Assembly: GCF_017654505.1 (NCBI RefSeq) | Contig: NC_054547.1 | Location: forward strand, 27,053,475-27,117,474 | Length of the DNA: 64,000 bases | DNA from: Polyodon spathula | Taxonomy: Eukaryota > Chordata > Actinopteri > Acipenseriformes > Polyodontidae | Direction: 5' to 3' | Shown here: positions 62,412 through 64,000 of the stretch, in pieces | Numbering within the stretch: position 1 is the stretch's first letter | Layout: each line of letters begins with the position of its first letter | Position numbers and translations under genes: made by a program | The notes under the pieces: model-generated | Database searches by the model: none | What the model was told of the DNA's origin: nothing | What the model saw: only the letters and a program-made list of their open reading frames with translations

Positions 62412-63269
62412 CCTGCAGCTCTCTCCATGTTAGGGTGGGTGTTCAGAAGTGAACTGAACTGAACTCAGGCCAGAAGAGATACTGCAGAGGGGTACTGCAG
62501 TTTGTTTGTTTTTTTAATTTAATCGTAATTTTTTTTTTGTCGTGAAGAGGAAGGATGGGAAGGAAGCAGCAGCGCAGGGCTGGTCACAAGCCCCACCATG
62601 CATTCGGCAAGGTGGACGTCTGCCTGACCTGCTTCAGGGGGGAGGAGTGGTGTTTTGAAGTTGGCAAGTTTGGGCACGTGTCGCCTGACTACCACCACTC
62701 CCCACCTCAGCAGAAGAGGTGGTGGACCCGGGCTCCAACTCGATTTGGACCCCTGGACTGGGCAGCTGAACAGGAGCAGTGGAGAATGGAAGGGGCTCCT
62801 ATGTGCGGCACCTGTGGCGAGTTTGGGCATGTCCGGGAGGACTGCTCTTACGGTGACCCCCAGTATGAGGAAGCCTGGAACCAGGGCCTGGTTGGGGATG
62901 CGGCAGAGTGGTTCTGGGCGAGGGACCAAACCCAGCCAACACCCAAGAGGGAGGAGTCCGAACAGCCACAGCACCCGCATGAGAAGTGTCTGCTGGCCCC
63001 ACCAGAGGAGAGCAGCTTGGAAGCCTTCCTCCACACTTTGGGGGTGACCACAGAGTTCAACCTCTGCGGGGAGTGGGGGCACGGTACACTCAACTGCCCC
63101 CTTCCTCCAGAGGAATGTCTGCTGTGCCCATTCCCACCAGCAGAAGAAAGAGGACCTGCTGTGGCCATCTCCACCAGCAGAAGGATCATGGCTGCTGGTT
63201 CCCCCACTGCAATCAGAAGGGGAGGAGCCTCTGCCACCTTTGCCATCAAGAGGAGATCAGCAGGAGCTG

Positions 63270-63440
63270 CCTCTGTCTCTGCCTCCGCCACCTCCACCGG
63301 CAGGCGCAGAGCAGCAGGAGCTGCCTCTGCCTCCGCCACCTCCACCGGCAGGCGCAGAGCAGCAGGAGCTGCCTCTGCCTCCGCCACCTCCACCGGCAGG
63401 CGCAGAGCAGCAGGAGCTGCCTCTGCCTCCTCCACCAACA
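63270..63440 (+). repeat. 48-bp coding minisatellite
   Basis: About three and a half near-identical 48-bp units beginning CCGCCACCTCCACCGGCAGG; because 48 is divisible by three the unit stays in frame. Confidence 0.9.
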
Positions 63441-63467
63441 GAGGGTGAGTGCCTGCTGGGTCCCTGT

Positions 63468-63585
63468 CCACCAGCAGAGGGTGAATGCCTGCTGGTACCA
63501 CTTCCCCCGCCAGCAGAGGGTGAATGCCTGCTGGTACCACTTCCCCCGCCAGCAGAGGGTGAATGCCTGCTGGTACCACTTGCCC
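63468..63585 (+). repeat. 39-bp coding minisatellite
   Basis: Three units containing CAGCAGAGGGTGAATGCCTG then CTGGTACCACTT, 13 codons each. Confidence 0.9.
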
Positions 63586-63725
63586 CTCAAGAGGAAAGGA
63601 GCTGGAGCTGCCTCTGCCTCCATCACCATCAGGGGGAGAGGAGCAGGAGCTGCCTCTTCCTGTACAAGAAAGAGTACCAGGACTTGATGCTGGCATTCCT
63701 CAGCAGTCACTGCATAGTCTGCTGA

Positions 63726-64000
63726 GGGGACCACGGGGAAAAATGGCCGGGCCGCAGCAGCTACGAAGAGGGCCAGCACATCAGCTTGTCCTGACCCTGC
63801 CACGCTTCGCATCGCCTGGGGTTGTCTGCCACTCGGCATCGCCTGGGGCTGCCTGTTGCCTCCGCATCGCAGCAGGAAGTACTGTGGCTGGAACCCCACC
63901 CAGGGCAGCTGCCGACAAAGAAGGGGGGGGGGTCAGGAGACTTGCTTCCCCAGCCGCAGTTTCGCGGCAGGAGGAACAGTGGCTGAAGCCCCGGAAGAGG
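63726..64000. other. GC-rich tail of the repeat element
   Basis: Contains two close copies of a GCATCGCCTGGGG-type phrase at about 63808 and 63838. No clear frame continues to the edge. Confidence 0.4.

Larger units (their letters stand above)
62555..63725 (+). pseudogene. Zinc-knuckle and proline-rich repeat protein (Gag-like?), one frameshift
   Basis: Starts at the ATG at 62555 with a basic MGRKQQRRAGHK. A correct CCHC knuckle C84-x2-C87-x4-H92-x4-C97 (CGTCGEFGHVREDC) is flanked by two decayed ones: residues 33-46 keep Cys and His but lack two cysteines, and ECLLCP follows a third with CGEWGHGTLNC. Near 63145-63155 the frame shifts by one base; the reading then continues as WPSPPAEG and EEPLPPLPS into two tandem repeats, a 16-residue unit PPPPPPAGAEQQELPL (48 bp, about three copies) and a 13-residue unit PAEGECLLVPLPP (39 bp). 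It ends at the TGA after 63725. CCHC knuckles bind single-stranded nucleic acid. A host zinc-finger gene is possible but repeat context favours a transposon protein. Confidence 0.5.
62122..64000 (+). mobile_element. GC-rich repeat element, probably LTR type, running off the window
   Basis: Starts TGTAGCAGGGCGAGCAGCCC. The first about 430 bp have a promoter-like layout with TATAAATA at about 62404-62411, then a coding region with zinc knuckle and proline-rich repeats. Base composition jumps from AT-rich to strongly GC-rich after 62550. An LTR start followed by a Gag-like reading frame is the simplest reading, but no protease or polymerase is in view and the right end is outside. Confidence 0.45.

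Noticed and set aside
62848..63696. 282-codon minus-strand frame opposite the zinc-knuckle ORF
   Set aside because: GC-rich DNA lacks stop codons on both strands; the + frame has a start after a TATA-bearing leader and a CCHC motif, the minus frame has only translated minisatellite.

Overview
The window looks like a stretch of vertebrate, most likely ray-finned fish, genome. It is AT-rich and intron-rich, with many (TA)n and (ATT)n microsatellites and a dense mix of Tc1-like, hAT-like, CR1-like, Gmr1-type Gypsy and solo-LTR repeats. A non-teleost fish such as a sturgeon or paddlefish is my guess from the general look of the repeats, but nothing here proves it. There are no bacterial-style genes, so most long open frames are transposon remains or chance.

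The host-gene content I can support is a small cluster of CC chemokine genes, all on the + strand, assembled from splice sites. Gene A (21230-23561) has four coding exons and 90 codons. Genes C (38924-41354, 103 codons) and D (46203-48850, 95 codons) are close paralogues of each other. A broken relative of gene A lies at 14335-16893; it has lost splice sites, has a damaged second exon and carries a Tc1-like element in its last intron. All intact copies show a hydrophobic signal peptide, the adjacent CC pair, the third and fourth cysteines at normal spacing, and the W-V-K of the C-terminal helix. They should be secreted and act on G-protein-coupled chemokine receptors of leukocytes. The two subtypes (A with its pseudogene, and C with D) suggest local tandem duplication.

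Layout. 1-10.3 kb: unique-looking AT-rich DNA with simple repeats and a 5S-rRNA-derived fragment at 3.5 kb. 10.3-11.1 kb: solo LTR. 14.3-16.9 kb: chemokine pseudogene with Tc1. 17.8-18.5 kb: second LTR. 20.0-20.6 kb: old LINE scrap. 21.2-23.6 kb: chemokine A. 24.5-25.1 kb: LTR fragment. 25.5-31.5 kb: a DNA transposon with long inverted ends and an unusual coding remnant, split by a young Gmr1-like Gypsy retrotransposon (592/579-bp LTRs, 5-bp target duplication). 31.6-36.4 kb: LINE pieces including a nearly complete CR1-like ORF2 on the minus strand, itself apparently nested between inverted repeats. 36.9-37.6 kb: solo LTR. 38.9-41.8 kb: chemokine C. 43.1-43.7 kb: Tc1 fragment. 46.2-49.9 kb: chemokine D. 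49.5 and 54.5 kb: an inverted pair of MITE-like repeats. 51.3-52.5 kb: decayed CR1-like copy. 52.6-53.3 kb: solo LTR. 57.4-58.1 kb: second copy of the DNA-transposon end, next to hAT-like coding sequence. 60.8-61.5 kb: short Tc1 deletion derivative. 62.1-64.0 kb: a GC-rich repeat carrying a zinc-knuckle and proline-rich repeat ORF, running off the window.

The most notable points are the chemokine cluster with its decaying member, the Gmr1-type pol order (integrase before RT/RNase H) with the RT core deleted, the DNA transposon whose ends flank two unrelated coding modules, and four solo LTRs that share a U3 motif while the rest of each has diverged.
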